A DNA stretch of 64,000 nucleotides from Carettochelys insculpta (taxonomy: Eukaryota; Chordata; Testudines; Carettochelyidae). Shown here in pieces: positions 47,340-57,689 of the stretch (the stretch's first letter is position 1; every line of letters starts with the position of its first letter). Location: assembly GCF_033958435.1 (NCBI RefSeq), contig NC_134152.1, forward strand, positions 15,486,001 to 15,550,000. The letters run 5' to 3'. The notes beneath the pieces are model-generated. The model worked only from the letters and a program-made list of their open reading frames with translations. It was not told where the DNA came from and did no database searches. A program made the position numbers and the translations under genes.

Positions 47340-47961
47340 AAAGTAGCTATTAACTGCCTTAATGAAACGTCTTGCAAATGCTTGACAAGTTCTACTGTAT
47401 CTTCCAACTGTTTGTATTTGTGTTCACTGGGGAGGATTCTTTATTGGTGTTTGCAAATATATTGCTTACCTTAGCAGTACACGCTGAGCTAACATAGTAT
47501 AGAAATTAAAGCAGGTTAGTTTCTATATCATACTTCAAATGATCTTTCTGTTTTCCAGCCCCTTTTTGAAAATAGGGACAGGGATGGCCTAGAAAGCACA
47601 GCAGTCTGTGCATTCTCTATTTGCCAGTGTAAATGTCACCCCCATATTAGAGCTGCTATTATTAGAATTCAGTGTTTCATTCTCTTCCTGACTGACTTGT
47701 CTGAAGGAACACATGAACATAACCTATCAGATTCCCCTCCCTCACCTTCATGTGTCTGGGAGGAGCAGAGATAATGCTGATATCACTGGTGTTCTGTTCC
47801 AAGTTTCAAAATGCAATTTTGGTTCTACTTGTACAGGGACTCCTCTTAAACTATTTTGAAACTATGTTTATACTTAGTGAAATGTTCTAGTGAGACTGTC
47901 ATTTAGCACCTGATTATGAAACAGCTGAGAATTTGTGATTGTATGGTACACATGCCAACTT
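47340..47961. other. SNN intron 1, no recognised feature
   Basis: Nothing supported here. Confidence 0.4.
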
Positions 47962-48270
47962 CAATAAACTCTTTCACATCTATCAGCCCCAGGATCGAGA
48001 GGTTGCCAGAAATTCAAATATTATGGATGATAGAGAAATATACCTAGCAATGCATAACACTAAAGAAAAGGTTAAATATCAAACAAAAATGTATGCAGAG
48101 TACTTTAACAGTAGTCTTGTACACTGTAAACGTATGCTGTATTGCTGTATTTATTTGCATTTACTTTCACTAAACTGTACTTATGAAAAATGTAGCTAAA
48201 ATTTATTTATGGTTAAAATGCTGGTTATCTGAAAGTCCTGGATAATAGAATGCCAAATATGAGTTTATTG
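47962..48270 (+). mobile_element. Tigger-like MITE, copy 2
   Basis: The ends caataaactctttcacatc and gagtttattg, followed by TA, form imperfect inverted repeats. The internal sequence matches 11,633-11,950, including aaaatgtatgcagagtactt and tttatggttaaaatgctggt. No ORF. Confidence 0.68.
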
Positions 48271-48599
48271 TACTATGACTTATAAAACCCTTAACGCTAG
48301 CAGGTGTAGGCTACTACTAGTTGTATAGGAAAGAATTTCCCTCCAATCTGGGAATGTCTTTGGTGTGATCGTTAGCTGGCTGGCAGAAAAGGCTTTGACT
48401 TGGCTATAGCAAAGCTTTGCAGTTCAGTATTATTGTATGATTACATATAAATTGTAATGTTCTTTTCCCTACCTAGAACTGCTTACTGCCAAAGGGCAGC
48501 TCTAGAGATGAGACAGCAGTCTAGGTCTGACTGGAGAACGTGCTGGCTGTCATCTCTGCAGGTCAGATAAAATCCATGTAAAATCCATGTACAGGAACT

Positions 48600-49490
48600 C
48601 CCTGTAATCACCAGTTCAGAGTCCAAAGCCGGTATGGATCATTGTACTCATTCATTCTGACCCTCTGTATAGCACAGGTCACAGCTTCCCCCAAAGCACT
48701 CCTAGAGCAGATCTTTTCCAAAGACTCGCAAGGTTGATTTTGAAAAGGGTTATTGAAAGAGAGGCCACCATGCTCCTGGGTAGGTGGTTCCAGTGGGAGA
48801 TTATACACTGTTTAAAATTTATTTACTCTGTTTCCCATTTGAATTTGTCTGTCTTCAGCCTCCAGGTATTGGATTGTGATGTAGGTTTCTCTGCTGACTC
48901 AAAGAGCCTGTTAAATAGTTGTTACTCAGCTCTAACCAACAAGAAGTCCTGTGGCTCCTTATAGACTAATGGATATTTTGGAGCATAAGCCTTCGTGGGC
49001 AAAGACCCACTTCATCAGATGCATTCTGAATTGAATAAGGTACCACAGCACTCCTCATTGTTTTTGTGGATATAGCTAACACAGCTACCCCCTCTGACTG
49101 TAATCCACGCATCCCTTACCCCTCTCCATTTAGCTAGAAAGATTAACGTCTAGAAAAATACTCAGGCATTCTTGCGGTTCCTCTCTAAACACTCTCCACT
49201 TTATCCATGTGCCTCTTGAAGTGTGGACACCAGAACTAGAGCCAGGACTCCAACAGGAGTCATGTTACCTCTCTGACACCAATAACTTCTCTACTTCTAG
49301 TTGACTCCCCTGATGATGCGTGACAGGATTGCTTTAGCTCTTTTGGCCACAGCCTCACTGTGGGAGCTTGTGTGCAGTTTATCATCTACAACCCTGAAAT
49401 CTTTGAGGCAGCGTGTCCCAGGATAGAGCCCCCTGTCCTGTAAGTCTGGCCAACTTCCTTTGTTCTCAGATGGCCACATTTCCATGTAGC
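48600..49490 (-). mobile_element. Old CR1/L3-type LINE 3' fragment, interrupted
   Basis: Antisense LINE wording is recognisable in aagggttattgaaagagagg, ccaccatgctcctgggtagg and, after an interruption, tgtgcctcttgaagtgtgga and ccctgaaatctttgaggcag. It is more diverged than the CR1 copies elsewhere. The Penelope tail at 48,935-49,105 splits it, so the LINE is the older insertion. Confidence 0.6.
48935..49105 (-). mobile_element. Penelope tail, lineage B, nested in the LINE fragment
   Basis: On the minus strand it reads CTGATGA (49,018-49,012), a GTGGG/CCCAC stem, GAAG, then gcttatgctcc. The conserved tattagtctataagg-like tail and the 3' phrase caggacttcttgttgg follow. It carries the best preserved lineage B hammerhead-like core, with a single change in the GAAA box. 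Confidence 0.72.
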
Positions 49491-49623
49491 CATATTAAGA
49501 TGCATAGTGCATGCTGGGTAGACTCAGCATAAACAGTCTAGATTGCACTGAATCAATGACTTGTGCTTTCTATGGCTCAGGGCTAATAATCGTAGTGTAG
49601 GTGTTTTGGGCTCTGAAACTCAT

Positions 49624-49950
49624 GGGGCATGTCTGCATTAGCCCCTTCCTTCAAAGGGGTCCTGTAAACGAGCCCGATCAGTGAATAGCAATGAGGTGCT
49701 GCACTGCATATGTGGCACCTCATTAGCATAACTCTCGCCACATGAACGTTGAATGTTTTTGGAGTAAGGGTACTTCAAAGTGCCCATGGCTACACTGCTC
49801 GCCAGAACTTTGAGGCTAGTAACTTCAAAGATTGTGTGGTGAGAATTATGTTAATGAGATGCTGCATATGCAGTGCAGCACCTCCTTACTATTCTCCGAT
49901 TGCTCGTTTACATACCCCCTTCGAAGGTGGGGGGGCAGTATAGACAAGCC
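49624..49950. mobile_element. Harbinger-like MITE (~325 bp)
   Basis: The ends ggcatgtctgcattagcccc and the complement of ggcttgtctatactgccccc are flanked by CAT on each side (49,621 and 49,951). Internal arms share cacctcattagca / gctgcat blocks that pair. Non-coding. Confidence 0.75.
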
Positions 49951-49993
49951 CATGCAGGGTGAGTCTCACAGCCCAGGTTCCAGCTCAATCTCT

Positions 49994-50190
49994 GCTAGCT
50001 CAGTGGTTAGTGCATTGGCCTGCTAAACCCAGAGTTTAGAGCCCAAACCTTGAGGGGGTGTTTAAGGCTCTGGGGCAAATGGATTTTAAAGTGTCAGGGA
50101 TAGTGCTTGGTCCTGCTGTGAGTGTGGGGGACTGGACTCAGTGACCTCTCAAGGTCCCTCCTAGGTCTGAGATACATATGTAATGTCTGT
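49994..50190 (+). mobile_element. tRNA-derived SINE
   Basis: The sequence gctagctcagtggttagtgc (A box), followed by agagtttagagcccaaacct near the B box, is joined to the tail ggggactggactcagtgacc and ctcaaggtccctcc. It is the same SINE family as at 34,515. The B box has decayed and there is no cloverleaf, so it is not a functional tRNA gene. Confidence 0.85.
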
Positions 50191-50918
50191 ACAGTTCTGC
50201 AGGCCAGAGCCAATGGCTTGGAGACTGTATGTTGGGGGAGGGAGGGCTAATGCAGGGTAGAAGTTTAATGTCAGTTCTGTGTGATCAGCTCCTGTTATGG
50301 CTAGATCTAATACAGAATTTCCCTCTATGCTGGCTGCAAGCCTTTGAGTTTGGAAACTATACTATTTAGAAACTTCAAGCATGTTTCACTACTGGCAGCA
50401 TCAAATGTCAAACATCTATTGGTCACATTGAGGTCCTCCACGATTAGTGTTTTTTTTCCACTACTCATTGTAGTTAGGTGCATAAGGAGGCAGTCCTCCT
50501 GTTCACTGTTGTGATTTGGTGATGTGCAGTAAACACCAACTAATGTGGATCAATGTTGGAAGCACAAGATGAGAAGTATTCAGGTTCGCTTTTTTCTGAG
50601 TTGTACATGACCTTGGTCCAGTAGGATCAGCATTGTATGTAACCTTCTGAGTCGAAGCTAAGGCAAAATGATAGGGCATAAAGTTTTTTGACATGTCCAG
50701 TGAATGATCATGCAAACTGAAAGGCTTTTGTAAAACAGCTTTTTCCCCAAGCAAACAAACAAGGGGGACCCAAAACCCAAACAGGCAAACTTATGTACCA
50801 GTCAGCAAGGGGATAGGGTTGCCAAAAATCATCCACTGGCCATGTAATACTAAAGCTATTGGACAAGTGAAACTAATCCTTTTACAATTAGTTTTGTTTG
50901 TTTTTTTTCCTATTTCAG
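50191..50918. other. SNN: 3' end of SNN intron 1 with splice acceptor
   Basis: The intron ends in a long T-rich tract and tatttcag at 50,911-50,918, a strong acceptor. A branch-point candidate, ctaatcc, lies around 50,873-50,880. No repeat is recognised. Confidence 0.7.
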
Positions 50919-51007
50919 GAGTTCAAAGATGCAGCTTGAGGCATCTCAAAACTGATAAGGAATGAAGAACCATCTTTAAGATCTGAGGACTGACCTGAAT
51001 ACTGACC

Positions 51008-51271
51008 ATGTCTATTATGGATCACAGCCCCACCACTGGAGTGGTGACTGTAATAGTCATTCTGATTGCTATTGCTGCTCTTGGTGCCTTGATATTAGGC
51101 TGCTGGTGTTATCTGCGTCTGCAAAGGATCAGCCAGTCTGAAGATGAAGAGAGCATTGTGGGAGAAGGAGAAACCAAAGAGCCTTTCCTTTTGGTGCAGT
51201 ATTCTGCTAAAGGACCGTGTGTAGAGAGAAAAGCAAAGCTGACGCCTAATGGCACAGAAGTTCATAGCTAA
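51008..51271 (+). CDS. SNN: Stannin
   Basis: The frame encodes 87 residues, complete in one exon, and I recognise it as stannin, an almost invariant vertebrate protein of mitochondrial and other membranes. It is linked to cell sensitivity to trimethyltin. A single transmembrane helix spans about residues 11-33 (VVTVIVILIAIAALGALIL). It is followed by the metal-binding CWC motif (Cys32, Cys34), which removes alkyl groups from organotins and binds dimethyltin. The cytosolic tail contains QRISQSEDEESIVGEGETKE and ends EVHS. The mammalian protein has 88 residues; one residue appears missing near KAKLTPNG, where mammals have KLM. ATG context is acc ATG t. Upstream ORFs in the leader may limit translation. 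Confidence 0.97.
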   Translation: MSIMDHSPTTGVVTVIVILIAIAALGALILGCWCYLRLQRISQSEDEESIVGEGETKEPFLLVQYSAKGPCVERKAKLTPNGTEVHS

Positions 51272-52620
51272 CTTTCAGCAGTGGAGTATCTGGTCTACAT
51301 TTGAGATGTCTAATCACCAGAACGGATACTGTGAAGGAGTGACATACATACTGCTCTCTTGAAATAAGACTTTAAAGTTATGGGTTTGCTGGTTTGCCAC
51401 TGCATGCACTAAGCAGCTACACTATCCACCAATCCTGTATTTTAACTCCTTAGTGCTAAGAGGTGACTTCTCTGGTATAAAGTCCATTGCTGGCAATGGA
51501 CACACAGGGATATGCTGGCATGAAAAGACTAAATAGCATTTTTGTTACTTGAATGTTTAGCTGAGCCTATTTTGATGGAACTACTGTAATGTGAACTACT
51601 TATAACTGTGAACTGTAAATAGGCTGCCAGGAGTTCTAGCGTTTTGTTCAGCATATGGAAGTGGTATGAAGTTATTCTTAGTAACACATTTGGACTTCTG
51701 AGCCACATGATTATGGATGGGATGCCAGACCTTCAAAACCTAATCTGCAGCTAAAGCCTGCTTCTGCTACAAAGTTGAGTGCATAACCATAAAGACAATG
51801 GTGGCTTATTTTTTGATTTTAGTACTTAAACCTCACATGGGATGTATTCAGAACAATTTCCTTGAATGCAGGTATATAAGTAATCTCAGTGAGGTGACTG
51901 AGGCAGAAAGGATTGGGGTTGTAAGGAAGAAATTGTGCCATTCTTCCTTTTTGGTGTCAATAAGTTGTTAGTAGCTAATACTGTGATTGTCCTAGCCATG
52001 TAGCTACTGCACGGAAACTGCCATTTTAACAGATTCCAATCTGGGAACTAATGATGGCTACTTGATGCATAGTCCAGAAGGTTTCCAGTGGAGTTTAAAA
52101 ATAGCAGTAGAGCAGATCTTTCCCTTCTGTTAGTAAGCATGTTAATCACAGAAGTGGCGTTTTCACTAGAACTGGCATTAATGTAACTATTCACCTTTAT
52201 TTCCCCATAACAATTGTTTATGTGTGTACCTAGCAGCTGGGGCATATGTAAACAAAAAAACTAAACAGTCAACTGTGGCTAAAATGTTCTAGATTTCCTA
52301 GTTTAAGCCTGCATGTTCCACAACTACCCCCCTTTTGCCAAATCCAGTTCATATGTAGCTAAGAAGTTCTTTTAGCTTAAATTAAATTCTGTAGCAAAGG
52401 GAGATGCAAAGAGTGAGAGGGGTCTGTGGACAAGTAGTCAGGGGGTTCTCTCACTCCTCAGGGGGCCAGAAATTCCACCTCACACCCTGCTTTGCTTCCA
52501 ACATTTGTAATAGTGCTCTGTGAGAGGAGTTACCACTACAAAAGTTGGAAAACCACTCTGTAGATGATGCAAAAGTTCACCTCCCACCATTGATGTGGGG
52601 GAACAGTTATGCTAAACAAT

Positions 52621-52662
52621 GGTGTGAATTATTGCTAATGCGGTGTGAATTATTGCTAATGC
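52621..52662 (+). repeat. 21-bp tandem duplication in SNN 3' UTR
   Basis: The unit ggtgtgaattattgctaatg plus one base occurs twice in succession with no mismatch, so the duplication is recent or conserved. Confidence 0.9.
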
Positions 52663-53650
52663 AGTGGGAATAACTACTTATTCTAAGATGGCTAAGCCAT
52701 AATAACTGTCTGGAAGCAAATGATAGTCCAATTAAGAACTAAGTTGCTGGCTCCCTTCAGCACAAGCTATGGAGTTGCATTTTTATTCTTGTGTGCATTG
52801 ATTGAAGTGAGAGGCTGGAAAAATAAGTGGTTGGCTTACTAAATCTATTGCTGGTAATGGATGAATGCTGTCTTCCTCTAAGAACAGTAAGGAATGCAAG
52901 TGTACTGGCTCCAGAGATGCTAATTTTCACTTTTCAGTCTATGGTTTGAGATGCTGCTCTGTGTATGCACACTGGATTCGTAAGACATACTACAGCCTAT
53001 AATGTGGGCAGTTAGTAAGACTCTGGTTGATGTGAAATCTTATTTTTCTCCCCCTCGCACCTCTTTCCCCGCCCCCCCCCTTTTTTTTGTGGAGCAGAAT
53101 GCTAGTGGGATGCACAAGGAGGCTGGATGAGAGTTTTATGCCTACTTTTGTTACCTATAACTATCTCTGAAAACCTGTTCCCTAATTTACAATTCACAGC
53201 CAGTTAATAGTTTAATCATGAAGCATGCAAAGTAACTGAAATCCCTGAACCGGAACGATAGACTATTTTAACCATTTTGACGTTTCATTAAGTTTACTAA
53301 AGACACATTCAGCATTGCCAGTCAACTTTAAAAACATGCAGACAAGATGTCTAACTGCAGCTCTTTCTTTTTTTTTAAAAAAAAGTATGAATTGTCACAG
53401 TCCCTAAATGAACTCTTCCTCTGGGAGGAAGCCAGCACAAAAATTGGTCCCTTAGGAGATGTTTCTCTCTGCTGCCCCTGGGAATTCGCTATTTTTAATG
53501 TAGGTTAAATTCTACAATGGCGCTCACATTAGTGCAATAGTAAAATGGAAAGTGTTTTCCATATCTTCATTTGGGTTTTAAGATCTGGTAAACTGTTGAA
53601 AATATTACAAATATTCTGGGTTGATTTTTTTCTAGACAATTGGAAAATAC

Positions 53651-53656
53651 TTTATT
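53651..53656 (-). terminator. TXNDC11: TXNDC11 poly(A) signal
   Basis: TTTATT on the plus strand is AATAAA on the minus strand, 86 bases beyond the TXNDC11 stop. This predicts cleavage near 53,625-53,640 and a very short 3' UTR. Confidence 0.75.
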
Positions 53657-53663
53657 TACAACA

Positions 53664-53695
53664 AATAAAATTTGCATAAATACCTTCCCAATAAA
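53664..53695 (+). terminator. SNN: SNN poly(A) signals
   Basis: Two plus-strand AATAAA hexamers, at 53,664-53,669 and 53,690-53,695, follow the SNN 3' UTR. They sit directly opposite the TXNDC11 poly(A) region, so the two transcripts probably overlap at their ends by tens of bases. Confidence 0.7.
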
Positions 53696-53741
53696 GTGTC
53701 ATTCCTGATTTCATCCCCTCCCCCTCTCTTACAGCAAAAAA

Positions 53742-54384
53742 TTAGTCTGTCCTGTTTTCTTTATGCTCAGTCACTGTGGTATCAGTGTTGGAAGTATCAG
53801 GCCTTTCTCGTTCATGTGTGCTGTCTACAGCAGTTAGAACAGACTCAATATTGTGGTTGGAAAGAGTTTCATCTGACTGAATGGATTTTTTAGTTTCATC
53901 TTTGTGCTGTAGCTTCTCCTCCACTGAGGCTACCAGGACTTTTAGAAGAGCATTCTCTGTGAGAAGGTTTTCTGATGCATCTGCTAATTCTTGAAGCTTT
54001 TCAGCCATTTCTTCTAATTCTCTGCTCTTCTGTTCGTACAGTGCCTGTAAGTGTTCACTGTTGCGCTGGAGGATGCTGTGCTGCTTTTCCAGTGTAAGCT
54101 TCTGCTGCTGTAGTTTATGCTCTTCTTTCTTGGCTTCAGAAAGCTGCGCTTCCAGGTGATATTGAGCCTGGTGTAATGCACTGACTTCTGATCTCAGTTT
54201 TTGAATCTCCCTCTTTAAATGGGCAATATGCTCTTGCTGTAGCATCTCCTTCTGTGGATAGTCTTTGGTGCAGGGCTCTGAGTCAAGTGCCGCTGAAGGT
54301 AGATGTGAGTAATGTAAAATGAACTTCAGCAGATTAGGAAGAGTAACTGAAAAATCTTCAGGGAACTTCACACTTTTGTCTTTC
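53742..54384 (-). CDS. TXNDC11: TXNDC11 last coding exon (partial gene)
   Basis: This 643-bp exon encodes the final 213 residues of thioredoxin domain-containing protein 11, an ER membrane protein disulfide isomerase-like factor. The protein binds the DUOX oxidases and acts with EDEM2 in ER-associated degradation. The exon starts at 54,384 after the acceptor tttcatag. It opens with KDKSVKFPEDFSVTLPNLLK, then a long heptad-rich coiled coil (about residues 50-165 of the exon) including EHLQALYEQKSRELEEMAEK and LQELADASENLLTENALLKV. It closes with an acidic tail ending HKENRTD, the conserved end of the family. The thioredoxin domains lie in upstream exons outside or not recognised in this window. 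It converges with SNN. Confidence 0.95.
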
Positions 54385-55383
54385 CTATGAAAATACACAT
54401 TTAGATTAGTGCATTCAAAACATCTTTGGCTAATTACACTAATTTTGCTTTAGATTTTAAAAAGTTGATATCAAAACTAAATTTCTAGCTGTTGCTTCTA
54501 TATAAACGCCCTTAGCTAATAACTTTGAGCAAGAAAACCCTGAGGTTTTTCCATTATGTAACCTACACTTAACATTGTGGAGGGGAAAATTGACTTTTTT
54601 TTTCCTTGCTTCCAAAAATTAATTTTCCACATTAGTATACAGCTTCCTAGAAGCTGTACTTTTAGTTTTATACCTTCAGTGCTATTGAATAAACTTCCAA
54701 GTTTTTCTCTTCTGACTTCAGAGGTAATAAAGTGGGTTTTTTTCCCCATTTTGGTAATACAAGATGCATCTAAAAGTAGTATTGTATCTTTTCATTTAAA
54801 ACAGTTTTAGTTGAACTCTTTAGTTGCATGCTACCACTTCAGAATCCATTAGCAAAGCCAGGGAAGGAAAGTTTACAATAAGTACTCTGAACCATACAAT
54901 GCATTATTTTCCCTTAGGAAGAGGCTCTCCAATGCTATCAATATTTGCTACCAAAACTGGTGCCTACAGAGAACAGTTACGTTAACTAATACTTATTTCA
55001 AAACAGTTCTTCTTTCTGTAAGCAGTGGGTTTTTTTGTCATCCTACTATTTGGATTAAACAAATGGAGGCTGAAAGATGACTAACACTGGTTAAGCATGT
55101 ACGGTGAAGAGAAGTGCTGTAGCATGTTTCAAAGGAGGAGTGCAGGGCTTCTCTACTACATAGTTGGATGACACTGCAGTGATCAATCCACCATCAGTCA
55201 ATTTATTGCATCTGCTTAGAAATACCCATTTGAAAATTTTGTTTCAGGGATAATTATTGTATGCTTTTATAATGCAATGTTTGCCAAATCAGTACATAGT
55301 TTGCAAACTGCTGGAAGACTTCTACCCCTTGTTTGTGAAATGAGTATTCCCAGGGGAGAAAAATGAATTGCCTCTTCTATTCA
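54385..55383. other. TXNDC11 terminal intron, no recognised feature
   Basis: The intron acceptor is at its left edge. No earlier TXNDC11 exon is recognised here. Confidence 0.5.
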
Positions 55384-55688
55384 GGCTTTGTGTACACTTA
55401 CAAAAAAGTTCAAAATGGCCATGCTGATGGCTAAATGGAAGAATACTAATGAGACGCTGAAATGAATATTTGGTGCCTCATTAGTGCCACGGTTTGTTTG
55501 CCTGCAGCTCATCTACAGGGGGAGGGGGGTCCTTTTCGAAAGGACCCTGCCAACATCAAAATCTCTTATTCCTAGTGGCCAGCAGCATGCTAGTGATGCT
55601 GAATGTTCATTTCAGTGCCTTATTAGTATTCTTCCATTTGGACATTACCATGGCCATTTTGAAGTTTTTTGTAAGTGAAGACACACCC
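55384..55688. mobile_element. Harbinger-like MITE (305 bp), relative of 74-510
   Basis: The left end is ggctttgtgtacacttacaa and the right end is its complement at 55,688. The element is flanked by TCA at 55,381-55,383 and 55,689-55,691, a perfect 3-bp duplication. The arms share caaaatggccatgctgatgg-type and attagtattc blocks with the 437-bp MITE at the window start. Confidence 0.87.
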
Positions 55689-55691
55689 TCA

Positions 55692-57689
55692 GCGAGAGGC
55701 TTGCTGTATGTATTTCCTGCGGTGAAGTACAAACCCTGATCCAGTCTTACAGACTGAACACTAAAAAGGAAGCAAAAACAACTCATGACTGAGACACATG
55801 CTTGTCCTGGGTTAATTAAAGGTACATCAGAGCTTCCCCTTTTTCAGTGCATTACTGCTCAGCTTAAACTATTCAAAATCACTACTCCATTTGATAAGTT
55901 TGTCAATCACTACTCCTGGTAGAGGTACTAAAGCCATTCCAGGGAAACAGAGATGATATTCCACTTCTAAGTTCCTCTAGTGCTTGACTTGTACAAGAAA
56001 AATAAAACTTGAAGCTTATTAGGGATTGGTGCAGATAAAACACCTATCCTGCAGCAAAATGACAGGCTTCTCTGAGAAAGCAAGCCAGAAACAACTCAGT
56101 AAGCTTAGTGAAAAGGTTTTATTTTAAACTTCATAGCCCATTATCTCAAGAGTGAAAAACTGTAATTTTCTGTTGAGCTCAGGAAGGAAACAGCCTTGCA
56201 TGAAAGAGCTGCTCTTATCACTGTGTTATTCTTAAAGCCTCATTGTGATTTTGAGTGGGACTACAGTGCCTTTCCCTATTAAGCACAGGTATAACTGAGC
56301 AGAACTTGAGCCAGAAGCAGACATTCCAAATCAGGGTCTCTGCCTGCACTTGAAGGTAGACGAACAGAATTTGTACAAGACTTTACACCAATTATCTCTC
56401 TCTCCCTATTGAACAATTTATGAAATCCAACAGGTAAATCAAATACCTTTTAAAAGCTGTTTTGTCTATAACTCTAGAACAGGCCAAATAGTAAAGCCTA
56501 CCCCTCTTCCAAGTTCATGAAAGGGAACAAAATGCTAAACCTACTTCTGTACAGAAAAGTGTTAAATTATAAAGCATTTGTGCAGGAGTCCTTTTGGTGT
56601 ATCTTAAGCAGTGCTACAACAAATGGGTTAACGTCAGGAAGAAAAAGCTTTCCTTTTATTGATAAAATAATGAAGGAGCAAGGGCTTTCTGCAGAAAATT
56701 TAGTCACTGATACTTTAAACCAGTTCATCACCAGTCATAAAATATTGACCCTTACTTCTTGTAACAGAGAAACTAGAAGAAAGGTCCTGCTACAGAAAAT
56801 CAGACTTTCTTGCTGCTTGGAAAGAATCTGAGTTTTAAGAGCTAGGTGTCCAAAGCACTGATGACCTTGTCCTGCTGTAGGATTCTGGCCAATACTAATG
56901 ACAGGTTTTCTTTTTTTTTTATTTAGTTTTTTGCAGCCACATACTTAAGCCACCATTCCTCCTCTCTATTTTAAAAGGTAGTGAGACCCGACTCTACATT
57001 CCACAGTCAGGGAGCAGGGAAAGCTTTCTGTTTTAAGAATAAATGCTTGTTAACCTCAGATGAAGCAAGAGAGATTCTCTCCTACTCCTGTCCTTGCCCT
57101 GAGCAAATTACTGGAATGTGCAATATTCAGTCCCTGTATGTCATTTTAATAGAAAAGGCTGAATGACAATTGACACCATATTGCACGTTCCTCCAGTGGG
57201 TTTTTAAGTTGCAGGCACCCAACAAAATGGTACTTTTAGACTTCAAAACAGTCCTAGTATAAGGCATCATAGAATGGGTCCAGTTTTACAACATTAAATA
57301 AAATGCTGAAGCAATTTATGCATTTTAGTTTTGTATTTCTGAATGGAAAAATACAGTGTACCCTCCTGCCACCTCCTCAAATTAAGCTTTTTCACTTTTG
57401 ATATGAAGATAAAACATCTTTCATTATACAACAGTGTTTTTTTTTCTGGACAGAACTGGCTTTATGAGTCTGCCCGAATTCAACTGTAAGTGAAGTAACA
57501 AAGGAAAAGCTTTAACCAGTCCAGAGGGTATTTTCCCCTTTATACTAGATCTCATTCTATGCTCTTTCCAGATAAAAATTAGTATAAAGGTGTCATAATT
57601 CTACAACTTTAACAAGGAAATCCGTTCATAGCCTTCAGTGCTAGTCTTATGTACATTTATGTATTAACTAGCAATAAAACACGGTTACT
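55692..57689. other. TXNDC11 intron, no recognised feature
   Basis: A 104-codon plus-strand frame at 56,517-56,831 has no recognisable domain, and I do not call it. No repeat family is recognised. Confidence 0.4.

Larger units (their letters stand above)
50919..53715 (+). other. SNN: SNN exon 2 (coding and 3' UTR)
   Basis: It starts after the acceptor AG at 50,917-50,918. It contains two more upstream ATGs, at 50,929 (8 codons then TGA) and 50,962 (5 codons then TAA), before the SNN start. The 3' UTR is long; the first canonical plus-strand AATAAA signals are at 53,664-53,669 and 53,690-53,695, giving an end near 53,710. A length of about 2.4 kb suits the known long UTR of stannin mRNA. A 21-bp tandem duplication is at 52,621-52,662. 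Confidence 0.75.

Noticed and set aside
49994..50070. Possible tRNA gene
   Set aside because: Pol III boxes are present, but the B box is decayed, no cloverleaf forms, and the SINE tail follows.
54900..54990. Possible small TXNDC11 exon (minus strand APVLVANIDSIGEPLP after a ctctgtag acceptor)
   Set aside because: No GT donor precedes the in-frame stop, and I cannot match it to the protein.
56517..56831. 104-codon plus-strand ORF
   Set aside because: No known motif, within an AT-rich intron and with no splice or promoter context.
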